Of a DNA stretch of 64,000 bases, positions 24,901 to 33,575 are shown piece by piece. Origin of the DNA: a virus. Position numbers and translations under genes: made by a program. Under the pieces are notes generated by a model, which was not told where the DNA came from, did no database searches, and saw only the letters and a list, made by a program, of their open reading frames with translations. Every line of letters starts with the position of its first letter. Within the stretch, counting starts at the first letter, position 1. Location of the stretch: the IMG/VR virus record IMGVR_UViG_3300036715_000626, positions 62,001-126,000 of that record; one strand, given 5' to 3'.

Positions 24901-25303
24901 TGGAATCGTATGGGCACAACCATTCGATAGAACACAATTCCATTTCCCTGCTATTCAAACAGTGTACTCCGATGATACATCAGTATTGAATTCATTCTTT
25001 ACAGTTATGGTATTGGCGACCTTGAATAAAATTGGTGCTGATGCATGGCGTAACTTTACTGGTTCAACTGCTCTTACTAACGGACAGTTTATCGATGCAG
25101 TTACTGCATATGTAAACAAAAAACTAGTAGATCGTTTTGCTGGTATGGTTACTGTTGTTCCTGAAGTTGTTATTACCGAAGAAGATGCCATCAGAGGCTA
25201 TAGCTGGCGGTTAGTTAACAAACTCTATGCTTCTAATATGAAAACCAAAATGGTATATAGTACAGAAGTATATAGAGCATCTGATCTCACTACGGGAGCT
25301 TAA
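21920..25303 (+). CDS. Tail sheath protein with inserted Kelch propeller, 1127 aa
   Basis: Sheath identity rests on an N-terminal sheath-like start, a C-terminal domain with GFTVPTKMELANFISLR, a late ALNDGQF-like segment (ALTNGQFIDAVTAYVNKKL) and position directly before the tail tube gene. Between about residues 185 and 560 lie six Kelch-type blades, each with an aromatic-hydrophobic-GG core: VYIIGGFE, LYVIGGLS, IYCVGGAG, VYLIGGIK, IHIFGGLT, IYVVGGYA. Removing them leaves about 730 residues, near the phiKZ sheath size. The propeller would be displayed on the tail exterior, perhaps for binding host surface sugars. Strong AAGGAG site. Confidence 0.85.
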   Translation: MGLFNNASPDVIMLGANDLSIRQIPVSDQPIPQHLPLFYMFSEKGPTKRNLVGGSGLTNLYGSKTFDINGKYFNHQTRFLQSIAGTGNTCMVNRLVPLDAGDEANAIIYACVLDTANKNIIARNSDGSYKIDPSTGSYVIDGTDSVYSITFMKEYTGDLPKTSPVPAVSSYANGLHYQNNAVMSSGTTTAGGWSKYGELPLDTVYAGAYGSGQLSKHQVVETNSRVYIIGGFEQTLNAPSDAIYSALKYADGSIGEFTLENFKLPRGVAGHKCLITNGYLYVIGGLSSDTTLNNVYNYAIDVDGTIIPGTYTAQANLPIPANGSQVFVVGSKIYCVGGAGNTTIAYASIGSNGIISSWFTYTGAGYTIDGTNTLKDAGVFVTAKRDNATDGIAYKVYLIGGIKTTNAGVESLSSTVYQLIFNENGQPLTSLSGQTFIKANTGVLPATMAAFQMYATKDKIHIFGGLTDGNVANIEKVSTVAYTLELDANQDFIIDSVSGTLFKAKADYDSTYVGSAYGQLFVTTTRIYVVGGYAGTNLPVNGYAGALVPTHVYYNAVFSTLINDGWLIKTNYASAVPMAPKVDIGAVCAKPIKMGSSTGIAYPIFEFRAKEKGAYYNNLAFSISPIRGSDVDTKALLANKALEYTLALYSRPDVNSSPSVIRSLYGETSLPFTFKEKAIHPVTGIRYDLENVFGNNWYNETDNLLPYKPYEFDNIHVYHDNIDKLLTMFMKREASYIDSTTMTWYDFTTDNATLLVQDERYLLDMFTCNSTSGIPYSTLEYFKDGLAELTPYQSEIMLTSNTPVFLSGGSDGSLTNEMFELLVKQDLLKYNDTESDVQDMAINVESILWDSGFTVPTKMELANFISLRKDTVLALSTHDASMGNKNYTLSQERAIAVALRSRLNLTPESEYYGTGVARAIIVAGTGNLRDGSTDERIPLIYDIAMKSATMMGAGNGNWKQEFLFDKAPGNIVTTLTNIKPDFIPAGVKPTLWADGIVWAQPFDRTQFHFPAIQTVYSDDTSVLNSFFTVMVLATLNKIGADAWRNFTGSTALTNGQFIDAVTAYVNKKLVDRFAGMVTVVPEVVITEEDAIRGYSWRLVNKLYASNMKTKMVYSTEVYRASDLTTGA

Positions 25304-25348
25304 GACAAGTTCTTAAGTATATCTTAGAAAGAAAATTTGGAGGAACAA

Positions 25349-26212
25349 ATGACAGTCGCAGACGCAATTTTACAAAAGGGTAGCGTATACGCAGGACACG
25401 GTCCTGCAGCTAACTTAATCTATGGTGGTCAAAATGGCCCAATGGCAAAAATAGGTATGAAGGGACCTGACGGAAAAAACTACGATGAATGGATTTCCAA
25501 TCAAGCGTATGTCCGTCGTAACATCATTCCTATCGTTCTTCGTTATCCTAAGTTCTTTGACTTTATGCCGGATAAAGATAAATGGATTGCCACGTACAAA
25601 GCACTTATTGAACTTCACGCACTCACTATTGATGGGTTAAGTTCTGGTCTTAGTGTTGAGACTGACGAACATCCTGTCGGTGGTGCTGGTGAGATGCAAG
25701 AAGAGATTACTAACGTAACTCGTGCTCGTAGTACACTTACATTTACCTACAAAGAAAAATCTGGTAAAGCTATTCAGAAGTTCTTGGATTACCTTATTCG
25801 TTATGGGTATATGGATCCAGATGCTAAACGTCCTTTGGTATCACAATACATTACTAAAGTCGCGGATATCAGTAATATGTATACTGCTGATTACTATACT
25901 GGTACGGTTATCTTCATCGAGCCAGATATTACACAGAAACTTGTAGTTGATGCTTGGTTATGTACTAACATGTTCTTTAAAGGGAATGGTGATCGTACAG
26001 GTAAACGTGACGTACACAGCGCTGGAGAAGTTCCAGAGTACAGCATCGAATCTTCATGTATCACAATGAATAATGAAGCAGTGTTTACACTTGCTGACAG
26101 TATTCTTTCATCTCTTACTGTTCTTACTACTCTTCCTGATACAGGAATTGTTGTTCCAAGTTCAGGAGTAGATAGCGCATTAGCTGCTACTAAAACCGGA
26201 TTTAATTCATAA
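25349..26212 (+). CDS. Tail tube protein, 287 aa
   Basis: It follows the sheath gene by 45 bases, the usual sheath-tube order of myoviruses (phiKZ gp29-gp30). ATG 25349 with GGAGGAAC is the start; the upstream TTG reading contains the ribosome binding site. The protein is beta-rich with a long helix-forming middle, as in tube protomers. Codon use suggests high expression. Sheath contraction drives this tube into the cell. The assignment is mainly from order and size. Confidence 0.7.
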   Translation: MTVADAILQKGSVYAGHGPAANLIYGGQNGPMAKIGMKGPDGKNYDEWISNQAYVRRNIIPIVLRYPKFFDFMPDKDKWIATYKALIELHALTIDGLSSGLSVETDEHPVGGAGEMQEEITNVTRARSTLTFTYKEKSGKAIQKFLDYLIRYGYMDPDAKRPLVSQYITKVADISNMYTADYYTGTVIFIEPDITQKLVVDAWLCTNMFFKGNGDRTGKRDVHSAGEVPEYSIESSCITMNNEAVFTLADSILSSLTVLTTLPDTGIVVPSSGVDSALAATKTGFNS

Positions 26213-26215
26213 TAT

Positions 26216-26262
26216 CATACACTACATAGCATTGCTATGTAGTGTATGTATCATTTTATCGA
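26216..26262 (+). terminator. Terminator of the sheath-tube operon
   Basis: A 16-bp perfect inverted repeat (26216-26248, CATACACTACATAGCA) lies four bases after the tube stop, followed by TATCATTTTATCG. Confidence 0.8.
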
Positions 26263-26292
26263 AAAAAATAACGGAGAGAGAATATCTCTCCG
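26259..26292 (-). terminator. Terminator facing the sheath-tube terminator
   Basis: Stem CGGAGAGA/TCTCTCCG (loop of 5) is followed on the minus strand by TTATTTTTTTCG. It ends the 147-aa gene. Confidence 0.9.
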
Positions 26293-26299
26293 AAAGCAA

Positions 26300-26743
26300 T
26301 TACTTCAGCAACGCCGCTGTAAGTTCTGCTTCAAGACCTTTGATAAAGGTTTTACCGACTTTAGCATACGGGTCAGTGATCGCGACCCGTATAGTGGATT
26401 TTGTAACATCCGGAGCATCGCCGATACCAGGATAGGTATGTGAACGATCTACGGTTACCGAAGCTCCGCCACGTTTAGATGTTGTATACGGGAACTCGGC
26501 AATAACGCGGTTAACAGATGGATTATTTTCCATCTCTGTTTTAGCAGCGTTAGCCGCGGCAGTAGTACATGCTTCGGTGTAGTCACTGATGTGGTTAAAC
26601 ACTTTTTTCAGGGTTGCTTCATCAACATCAGTTGTTGAAACAAATGCTTCCTCGTCTGTATATTTAAGAGTGACGATTCCGTCAATCTCAGTCCGGTCGA
26701 ATTTTGTAACGTCCAATGTCACAGCTGCAGCTTCTTTAGGCAT
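26300..26743 (-). CDS. Abundant hypothetical protein, 147 aa
   Basis: An Ala/Thr/Val-rich 147-residue protein with optimised-looking codons, a strong TAAGGAG site and an early-type promoter with a palindromic leader, the same control layout as the chimallin candidate. This suggests high early expression despite its place in the structural region. No motif recognised. Confidence 0.75.
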   Translation of the reverse strand: MPKEAAAVTLDVTKFDRTEIDGIVTLKYTDEEAFVSTTDVDEATLKKVFNHISDYTEACTTAAANAAKTEMENNPSVNRVIAEFPYTTSKRGGASVTVDRSHTYPGIGDAPDVTKSTIRVAITDPYAKVGKTFIKGLEAELTAALLK

Positions 26744-26778
26744 AGGAACTCCTTATAGGATTTAAATTAGAAATGTAA

Positions 26779-26792
26779 GTAATAGCTATTAC
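26779..26792 (-). promoter_or_regulatory. Leader palindrome
   Basis: GTAATAGCTATTAC, a perfect 14-base palindrome, lies between the promoter at 26792-26820 and the ribosome binding site of the 147-aa gene. Confidence 0.4.
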
Positions 26793-26820
26793 ACTCTACA
26801 TAAATAATATATGTCCAAAT
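26792..26820 (-). promoter_or_regulatory. Early-type promoter
   Basis: Minus-strand GGACATATATTATTTATGTAG precedes the 147-aa gene and matches the copies before dUTPase and the non-virion RNAP gene (CATATATTATTTAT). Confidence 0.65.
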
Positions 26821-26874
26821 TTTTTTAGAGTATCTTATTACATACTCTTTTTTTGATTATATAAAGGATACACT

Positions 26875-28170
26875 ATGGCACAAATTACTAATAGAATAGA
26901 ATCATCAGTTATTACTAACCTACAAAGTACCAAATTCGATGTAGCTTCAGAAGCAGTAGCAGTAGCTGGTAAAGAATCACTATCCACAATAGCAGCGCAA
27001 AGTAAACTTTTATCAGCTGGCGGTTGTGCTAGTGCATTAGGCGGTCTTGGTGCTAGTGCATTGGGTTCACTAAGCGGTCTTGGATTAGACGCATTAGGTC
27101 TAAGTGGAGTTAATGAAAAACTAGGTATCTTTAAAGGATCGTTAGCTGCAGCTAAATCACTGTTACCATCATCAGCTACGTTAGCAGGTCTTAAAAACGC
27201 CATTCCTAGAGGCTTACCACCTAAGAGTATATGTGGTATAAGTCTAAAGAATCCTATGGCGTCTATGTCTACTATTCTTAGTGCACAAGGACTAGATACT
27301 AAAAGTCTAATATCCAAAGCTGGGTTACTGGAATCTAAATTATTGGATTCGGTACTTACAAATGATACTAAGAAATTATTAAATAATGCTATAGGTACTG
27401 CTAATGGTTTAAGCTCTGTTAGTATATCTAAAATAAAAGATAGTATTAGTAAACAACTTAGTTTATCAGGCGGTAGTCTTAAAGATAAATTGAATCTTGT
27501 TAAGCTTATAAGTAGCGGAGTAGACATAAATAAAATCTCTGCTTTATCCAAAACCAAGAAGCCAGTGACCATAGCTACCAATACAGCGATCATAAACCAC
27601 CTCACAACGATCGATCCTAGTTTAGCTGCCTCGTATATCCAACAAGCACTAAACGACACGTCTAGCACTAATACTGTGATGACTAAAGAGATCATCATGA
27701 CAAGTATGGCTTCATCACTAACAGCTAACAATGATACACATGTAGAATCTAAGTTATTATTGTTATCAAGCCTAGCAACTACTATAAAAACTGGGTCAGC
27801 TAAAGAGAGTGCCACTTTAAGTGTTGCTACTAAAGGTGTTACAGATAAAGTACTCGCTAATCTAAGTACAGCTGATACGAGTAATTCTACTAGTCCTGTG
27901 AGTGACTATAACAATATAATCACTTCGTTAAACACACTGGACGCTAGTTGGAACAAAGATTCGTTAGGCGAAATAAACTATTCTGTTGTTATGCGAAATA
28001 AACGACTAGTTACATTATCCAATAAGCTAATAGCTACAAATAACGTAGCTCCTGTATTAAATGGTAATGCTGATACAACATTACCAGATTATTTACAAAT
28101 TGCTATATTAAGTAGTATCGCAGGTAACACTGAAGCTCCTGTCAGTAGATGCTCTAAAATAGCCATATAA
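26875..28170 (+). CDS. Putative virion protein, 431 aa, Ser/Ala/Leu-rich
   Basis: A low-complexity 431-residue protein rich in Ser, Leu, Ala and Lys with a Gly/Ala/Leu region (GGLGASALGSLSGLGLDALG). An AAAGGAT site precedes ATG. It lies between tail tube and baseplate-like genes. Helical with few aromatics, it may be a scaffold, tail or injected virion protein. A long complementary-strand frame was rejected. Confidence 0.7.
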   Translation: MAQITNRIESSVITNLQSTKFDVASEAVAVAGKESLSTIAAQSKLLSAGGCASALGGLGASALGSLSGLGLDALGLSGVNEKLGIFKGSLAAAKSLLPSSATLAGLKNAIPRGLPPKSICGISLKNPMASMSTILSAQGLDTKSLISKAGLLESKLLDSVLTNDTKKLLNNAIGTANGLSSVSISKIKDSISKQLSLSGGSLKDKLNLVKLISSGVDINKISALSKTKKPVTIATNTAIINHLTTIDPSLAASYIQQALNDTSSTNTVMTKEIIMTSMASSLTANNDTHVESKLLLLSSLATTIKTGSAKESATLSVATKGVTDKVLANLSTADTSNSTSPVSDYNNIITSLNTLDASWNKDSLGEINYSVVMRNKRLVTLSNKLIATNNVAPVLNGNADTTLPDYLQIAILSSIAGNTEAPVSRCSKIAI

Positions 28171-28171
28171 C

Positions 28172-28203
28172 ATGTACTACATACCATATGGTATGTAGTA
28201 CAT
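28172..28203. terminator. Convergent palindrome
   Basis: A 32-base perfect palindrome (ATGTACTACATACCAT and its complement) lies between converging genes. The following sequence is only weakly T-rich on either strand. Confidence 0.7.
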
Positions 28204-28206
28204 AGT

Positions 28207-30378
28207 TTATTGTGCGTTAAGGTTACTAAGTGTTAGAGCGTGGTCTGAAGCAACACCACCTAGTATGAATCTTAGATTCTCACCGGTACGCATACCCCAT
28301 GCTGATGGAGATATTGCTTGGTCTACGTTCATTAACATACGAGATGCTTTCATCTTCAATCTGTTGATAATATACTTATCGGTATTAATATCACGAGATG
28401 CTAATGTAGCTATATAATTAGATAACGGAGTATTATCTTCTAAAGAAACATTGAATACATCAAATACGCTACTATTAACAGGAGCAGCTATCAACGAACT
28501 AAAATCGGTTACTGTAAAACTAACATCTATAGCAAGAGGTCGTTTTTGTTTATTAAATCCTAAGTTACTCGTACCACGGGTAATTGATAAACTTGTGATC
28601 ATACCCATATTTATCTTTTGAACACCTTTGTTATAAAGACGACATAAGAATGGTGACGTATATGATGCTTTACCGGTAGCTAATGGTAACGTACCAGCTA
28701 ATAACATAGCTAACGGAATATACATATTCTGTAATTGTGATAAGGCGTTACCATAAGGCGATATAAGTTGGATATTGTAAGTAATGCTAGGAAAACTACT
28801 ATCGCTATCTTCCCATTTCTTAGGAAGGTCTATGAAACCACCACCTGTTAATGTAGCCAACACACTAGAAGCGCCAAAGGTTACACTGTCTAACGCTCCA
28901 GCTATCATATCTTTACCATACTGTAAAACTTTCTCAACAGTATTTGTAAGGTTACCACCAGCAAGATTAAATTTAACATCTCTAGCTCTACCGCCTACTT
29001 GCTTAAGCATTTGTCCAGAGGATATCTCACCAACACTATTGCTAAAACTTTCACTTACACTACCAACATAGTCAACTGCAAATACCGCGTACATACCACC
29101 ATCACGAACAGTAGAGTCAATAGCGCCAGCAAATTTCTCTAGATAAGTAGCTTCAGGTGTTAAATCAATAGGATAAGTACCGTTTTCATTTTTCTTAAGA
29201 GATGGTTTACCAGGGTCAGCTACTGGAGCTGGTTTACCGGTAGCGTCTGCTGGAGCTGATGGTTGTTCAGGGAGCTGTTTATTTTCTTGTAGATCTGGTG
29301 CTAACCAGTTACCAGATTTAAGGTTTTTAAGATGGTTTATATAAAACATAAATGACCCTCTGGCATTTATATCATTCCAAAATCCAGATCCAGGAGCTGT
29401 GCTATCCAGTTGCGTTGTTTTGGTACCTAATACATAACCCATATAATCTTTACCAGCGGCTAAGCCTTTTCTATCAGCAAGCTCTTTTTCTCTAAGCTGT
29501 TGACTATTAGCCATCGCTTGGGCTCTGGTTGCCATCATAAAGACATCGATATAGTTAGAAGAGCTACTAAACAATCCTGGTATCATATCTCCAATACCAG
29601 GATAATTTTTATCAGTACTATGAATATCATCTGTAGTTATTTTAACAGGAATACCCATTTGTTGTGCTTCTGTTGCGCTAGCCATAAGCTCAGGCATTAG
29701 TATACCCATTTCAGTAGCTAGGTTAGTAACGATAGTATTTACAGTACCCCAGTAAAGATGCATAGCTGGTTCTAAGTAATAATATGAAAATGGTTCATTA
29801 CCAACAGCTAATTTACTTAGACTGGTAATAACCCAAATAGTTACCGTTATAAGTGGAAACGCCGCTAACATAAGTCCACCACCGACTATCTTACCAATTT
29901 TATAAGCGATAGGGCTTCTACCAGTATTAGCAACGACACTGTCTTCATAATCAATAGCTCTAGTAAAGTAATCTATCAATCCATTGAATTTAGGTAACCC
30001 AAATTCTAGGAATACAAATTGTTGGTTATCGTCGATGCTTTCAGAATAATATCTACCCATACCATGACCCCCGATATCGTGCCATGCTGTAGTTACTTCT
30101 TCACGCTTCATACGATCTTTACCCTTTAAATCGCAGTACCGTGTAAATTGTGGTCTACAGTTTATGGCTAGATTACCACCCCAGCTAGTATCGGTAAACT
30201 TTCTACTAGTACTGGAATTAAAACGATTCTTTTTGTCAATAGTTTCTTCTAAACTTGAACTAGGGGTCATAAATCGTGACATAACCCATTCTTTATCAAT
30301 AACTCGTACGTCATCATTAACTTTACTAGTTTTATCACCATTACTGAAAATATTCTTTAAATCATACACGGTTGCCAT
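28207..30378 (-). CDS. Putative baseplate/tail protein, 723 aa
   Basis: A large minus-strand protein with an AAAGGA site. A hydrophobic segment near residue 175 (LMLAAFPLITVTIWVI) may be a membrane or packing helix. The middle has a Pro-rich linker (PEQPSAPADATGKPAPVADPG). The C-terminal third (MGMITSLSITRG...RPLAIDVSFTVTDF) is beta-rich and resembles tail-tube-initiator/baseplate proteins. It lies in the structural cluster before the prohead protease. Exact counterpart unknown. Confidence 0.6.
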   Translation of the reverse strand: MATVYDLKNIFSNGDKTSKVNDDVRVIDKEWVMSRFMTPSSSLEETIDKKNRFNSSTSRKFTDTSWGGNLAINCRPQFTRYCDLKGKDRMKREEVTTAWHDIGGHGMGRYYSESIDDNQQFVFLEFGLPKFNGLIDYFTRAIDYEDSVVANTGRSPIAYKIGKIVGGGLMLAAFPLITVTIWVITSLSKLAVGNEPFSYYYLEPAMHLYWGTVNTIVTNLATEMGILMPELMASATEAQQMGIPVKITTDDIHSTDKNYPGIGDMIPGLFSSSSNYIDVFMMATRAQAMANSQQLREKELADRKGLAAGKDYMGYVLGTKTTQLDSTAPGSGFWNDINARGSFMFYINHLKNLKSGNWLAPDLQENKQLPEQPSAPADATGKPAPVADPGKPSLKKNENGTYPIDLTPEATYLEKFAGAIDSTVRDGGMYAVFAVDYVGSVSESFSNSVGEISSGQMLKQVGGRARDVKFNLAGGNLTNTVEKVLQYGKDMIAGALDSVTFGASSVLATLTGGGFIDLPKKWEDSDSSFPSITYNIQLISPYGNALSQLQNMYIPLAMLLAGTLPLATGKASYTSPFLCRLYNKGVQKINMGMITSLSITRGTSNLGFNKQKRPLAIDVSFTVTDFSSLIAAPVNSSVFDVFNVSLEDNTPLSNYIATLASRDINTDKYIINRLKMKASRMLMNVDQAISPSAWGMRTGENLRFILGGVASDHALTLSNLNAQ

Positions 30379-30394
30379 AAAAGTCCTTTAAACG

Positions 30395-30426
30395 ATATGT
30401 GTTGTAGGGTTACCTACAACACATAT
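30395..30426 (-). terminator. Palindrome after the protease gene
   Basis: A 14-bp perfect stem (ATATGTGTTGTAGG, loop GTTA) begins at the protease stop. No strong T tract follows before the next ribosome binding site, so it may be a weak terminator or a 3' stabiliser. Confidence 0.55.
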
Positions 30427-31208
30427 TACCAAATTTTCAATATTGAATTTGAGTTATTAAGCGGTGTTGTAGAACGTATGAGCTCGTTAACCATCTCTCG
30501 TTCATCATTGCTTTCTAACGAACAGTTAATACACTCATTGATTTTACCAGCGCTAGATATTTCTGAAATGTCCATACTACATATACTAAGTGTGTCCATA
30601 TAGAAGTTTACTAATGACTCTGAAGAAAGTTTTGTAAATTTGTTAGCTCGTTGAATACCAGGTTCAACTACCCAGTCCCATGTGACGATTTGTGCTAATT
30701 TCTTAACATTAACACCGCCGATCATAACATCCTGAGTAAATGAACGAATACTGAATGCAACGTTACACTCTGGATTGTCAAGATCCTTCTTAAGAGCATC
30801 ACCGTGAATACCGCTTGGTTTAACCCAACCTTCGATAAGAACAGTGTTACCACGACCAGGTAAACCAGAAGGCTCGTTCGTAGGAGTTAGTATGATCTCT
30901 CGAATGTGATGCGATACTAATGGTTGGTGTATACGTAAGTTACGACTAAAGAATTCTGCTTTAGTCATACCTGGTTCATATACAGGATGTCCAGCTTCTC
31001 CTTTTAGATATCCAGCTTTTAATCGGCGAGCTAAACTGTTAGATTCATTCTCGATTAAATCCTTGATACCATCCTCTAAGTAAAAGTCACCTGATGCATT
31101 AAAGGCATTAAGAGCACCCAAAGTTACTCTGTAATATCCATTAGCATCTTGTTCTAATACTTTATTATCTGCAAATGTCTTAATAGACGAAAAAATGATT
31201 TGTCCCAT
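30426..31208 (-). CDS. Prohead (capsid maturation) protease
   Basis: A T4 gp21-like serine protease signature is present: the catalytic His is in LKGEAGHPVYEPG (H74) and the probable Ser is in NVAFSIRSF (S153), with the conserved beta-rich core between. It cleaves scaffold and capsid proteins during head maturation; phiKZ gp175 is the known counterpart in this phage group. ATG 31208 is chosen over the TTG at 31220. Order with the next three genes matches phiKZ gp175-178. Confidence 0.85.
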   Translation of the reverse strand: MGQIIFSSIKTFADNKVLEQDANGYYRVTLGALNAFNASGDFYLEDGIKDLIENESNSLARRLKAGYLKGEAGHPVYEPGMTKAEFFSRNLRIHQPLVSHHIREIILTPTNEPSGLPGRGNTVLIEGWVKPSGIHGDALKKDLDNPECNVAFSIRSFTQDVMIGGVNVKKLAQIVTWDWVVEPGIQRANKFTKLSSESLVNFYMDTLSICSMDISEISSAGKINECINCSLESNDEREMVNELIRSTTPLNNSNSILKIW

Positions 31209-31235
31209 GATTGTATCCAAAATTGTTTATTTAAA

Positions 31236-31967
31236 TTAGGCTCTTAATAGGTCCGCTACTAGAGTAGTCTTAGTTTCAGGATCCATGATCGCGTTAGTTA
31301 CTCCGTATCCGTAGTACCCTCCGATTATACGAGCTCCTGTATTATCAAACGCATAATAAATATTATTTAATCCAATGTAAACAGGATCAGCTTTAGCTTT
31401 ATCCAGATTGGTTTCAATAGTTTCGCGTATGCGGATAGTTTTATCATCCTTATGTCTAGCAATAATACTAGTAATGATTTCCATAGTCAATGGATTATTA
31501 CCAACATTACTATCAGCATACTTTTTACTCTCTACCAATAAGTTACTAACATCTTCATAACTTAAGAACCAAGGTATGTTACCCTTAATAAAGAACTCGT
31601 CAAAAATATCGTAAATGAAACTATCTTGTTTTACCAATACTCTCGTAGGCATAAACACATCGTTAGCGTCAAAATGAAGTACCTTATAGACGTTATCGTC
31701 TACAAGTAAGTCAGTTACGTTATTAGGAGATAATTCTTGGAATATAGGAGCACATACGATAGCGTAGTTATTCTCATTATCCAGTACAGCATAAATAGAT
31801 AATAGTCTTATGGTATTACCCATAAAGACTAGTTCTCGGTTCATGTATCGTTCAGGAAATAAAACACGAATGGTTTTAGTAGTTACAACCGTTTCCCCTA
31901 CATTCTTAAAAAATGATTTTACTAACTCAGGGTTACGTTTTAAACTATGAACAGATAACTTATCCAT
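31236..31967 (-). CDS. Virion protein candidate, 243 aa (phiKZ gp176 position)
   Basis: A 243-residue soluble protein between the prohead protease and the 440-aa protein. I recognise no motif; the assignment is by gene order only. It nearly abuts the upstream gene (one base), so the two are probably cotranslated. Confidence 0.65.
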   Translation of the reverse strand: MDKLSVHSLKRNPELVKSFFKNVGETVVTTKTIRVLFPERYMNRELVFMGNTIRLLSIYAVLDNENNYAIVCAPIFQELSPNNVTDLLVDDNVYKVLHFDANDVFMPTRVLVKQDSFIYDIFDEFFIKGNIPWFLSYEDVSNLLVESKKYADSNVGNNPLTMEIITSIIARHKDDKTIRIRETIETNLDKAKADPVYIGLNNIYYAFDNTGARIIGGYYGYGVTNAIMDPETKTTLVADLLRA

Positions 31968-31968
31968 A

Positions 31969-33291
31969 TTACATACGGCTTATATCGTTAACCGTTACTT
32001 GCTGTAGTAAATAGTCCATGATAACTTCAGCGCTTGCTAATGAAGCTGCGTCTTTACCAGAAATACTCGGGTTGATACGGCTGAATTCTAACATATAATT
32101 AACAAAACGGTAGAAGTTAGTTTCCGGTACTAAAATAACACCGACTACTTCTTTAGAGATAAAGTCTACATCCATAAGGAAAGAAGATTCTTTACCACTA
32201 AGCATCGCTTGTAACATTTTATCAGCGTCAGCGTAAGATACTTTGATAAACTCAGTTAGATCACCAGGTACGTTCTCTAACAATTCTCTTAACGAGATAC
32301 TGTAGAACATTTTGTACTTAGAAGCTTCTGTATATGACGCAGCGATTTTATCCAACTTAACTTTTTTGTCCCAAGTAGATTTATACGCATCCGCTTTGGC
32401 AGTAATGTCAGCTAGAGTAGAATTTTCAAGATCATATGATGTTACTGAAGTTAACATACCAAGAAGGACTTCAGATTCATACCCACCTGCAATAAACTCT
32501 TTATATACATCACCAGCTACTGTAAGCGTGAATGGATTCTCGCTACGAATAACAAGACGTTTTACAGAAGTATATGTATCCATAACTTTAATAGCATTTG
32601 CTAGCAAGTTAAGTAACTCATTAACAAAGTAATTCATAGTTAAGTTAAATGTTTCTTCTGGGATGTTTACTCCGGCAGGTCGCTCTTCGCGAAGTTTAAT
32701 AGCTAATACATAAAGTACTGCTACCAAGTCAACATTGTCAACAGGATACAACGAAAGCTCGTTGATAAAGTTATTACCACCACTTACGTTAAGTAGGTAC
32801 TTATTCCAAATACCGACCAGATCTTCTTCAGTATACTGGGAAACGATCATCTGTAGTTTTTTATCCATAAATGGATCTACTAATGTAAGTAAAGACTTGA
32901 TAGGTGTTTCAGGTACCGGAAATGAAAGAACTGTTACTGGAAGAGTACTAGGAGTACGAGCTGGTTGGATAGCACCACTTACTTGTAACGAAATAACAAA
33001 TTCCGGAATATTACGAGGAATAATTCGGTATTGACTATATGGGTTAACTGCAGCCGATTGTGCAATTTTCTCTTTTACCAAATTAGTAAAAGTTTCCATA
33101 AATGGTAGTAATTTTGTTTTAACAAGAATAAGATCGTTCATGCCACTAGCCGCAATAGCTCCAGCTACTTTATTAAGATCTTCTTCTTTATTACCATAAA
33201 GATTCAAAGCAGCGAATACGCTGTTGTTTCCAAATGTTAATGATGCTCGTTTATTAGCTAGAGCGCCAGCAATAAGGTTAGTTGCAATCAT
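31969..33291 (-). CDS. Virion protein candidate, 440 aa (phiKZ gp177 position)
   Basis: A helical 440-residue protein with Ala-rich N-terminus. ATG 33291 is chosen because AAGGAAG lies just before it; the longer frame to 33348 overlaps the upstream gene. Position between protease and RNAP beta matches phiKZ gp177, a virion protein as I recall. No catalytic motif. Confidence 0.65.
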   Translation of the reverse strand: MIATNLIAGALANKRASLTFGNNSVFAALNLYGNKEEDLNKVAGAIAASGMNDLILVKTKLLPFMETFTNLVKEKIAQSAAVNPYSQYRIIPRNIPEFVISLQVSGAIQPARTPSTLPVTVLSFPVPETPIKSLLTLVDPFMDKKLQMIVSQYTEEDLVGIWNKYLLNVSGGNNFINELSLYPVDNVDLVAVLYVLAIKLREERPAGVNIPEETFNLTMNYFVNELLNLLANAIKVMDTYTSVKRLVIRSENPFTLTVAGDVYKEFIAGGYESEVLLGMLTSVTSYDLENSTLADITAKADAYKSTWDKKVKLDKIAASYTEASKYKMFYSISLRELLENVPGDLTEFIKVSYADADKMLQAMLSGKESSFLMDVDFISKEVVGVILVPETNFYRFVNYMLEFSRINPSISGKDAASLASAEVIMDYLLQQVTVNDISRM

Positions 33292-33301
33292 GGTTTCTTC
33301 C

Positions 33302-33511
33302 TTAGTCGATTTTAAATGTTTTGCGGAGTTTGTTTTCGATAATAGCATCGAGGTTGTTATTGAGGGTCATTAATTCAGCAGCATTTGTTGGTGCTGTCAA
33401 GATATCGCCTTCAGGATTACTATTAACTAGAATGTCCATAGATCGTTTAGCAACTCTTACAATGATGTCAAGCGCGTACATATTATTCTCTGTTAGATTG
33501 TCAGCAAGCAT
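33302..33511 (-). CDS. Hypothetical protein, 69 aa
   Basis: A small helical protein just downstream of the RNAP beta gene terminator, with a GGGG-type site. A promoter-like GATATTATAACATATAG lies before it. It probably starts the transcript continuing into the 440-aa gene ten bases on. Function unknown. Confidence 0.65.
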   Translation of the reverse strand: MLADNLTENNMYALDIIVRVAKRSMDILVNSNPEGDILTAPTNAAELMTLNNNLDAIIENKLRKTFKID

Positions 33512-33532
33512 AGTTAGCCCCTATATGTTATA

Positions 33533-33575
33533 ATATCAATAAAAGACTAACTGACGCATAGATGCGTCAGTTAGT
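33533..33575 (-). terminator. Terminator of RNAP beta
   Basis: A 14-bp perfect stem (ACTAACTGACGCAT, loop AG) overlaps the end of the beta gene; CTTTTATTG follows on the minus strand. Confidence 0.75.

Noticed and set aside
26838-27815. Long complementary-strand frame opposite the 431-aa gene
   Set aside because: It has no ribosome binding site, an unnatural Leu/Ala/Pro composition, and arises from Ser/Ala-rich codons of the plus-strand gene, which has a good AAAGGAT site.
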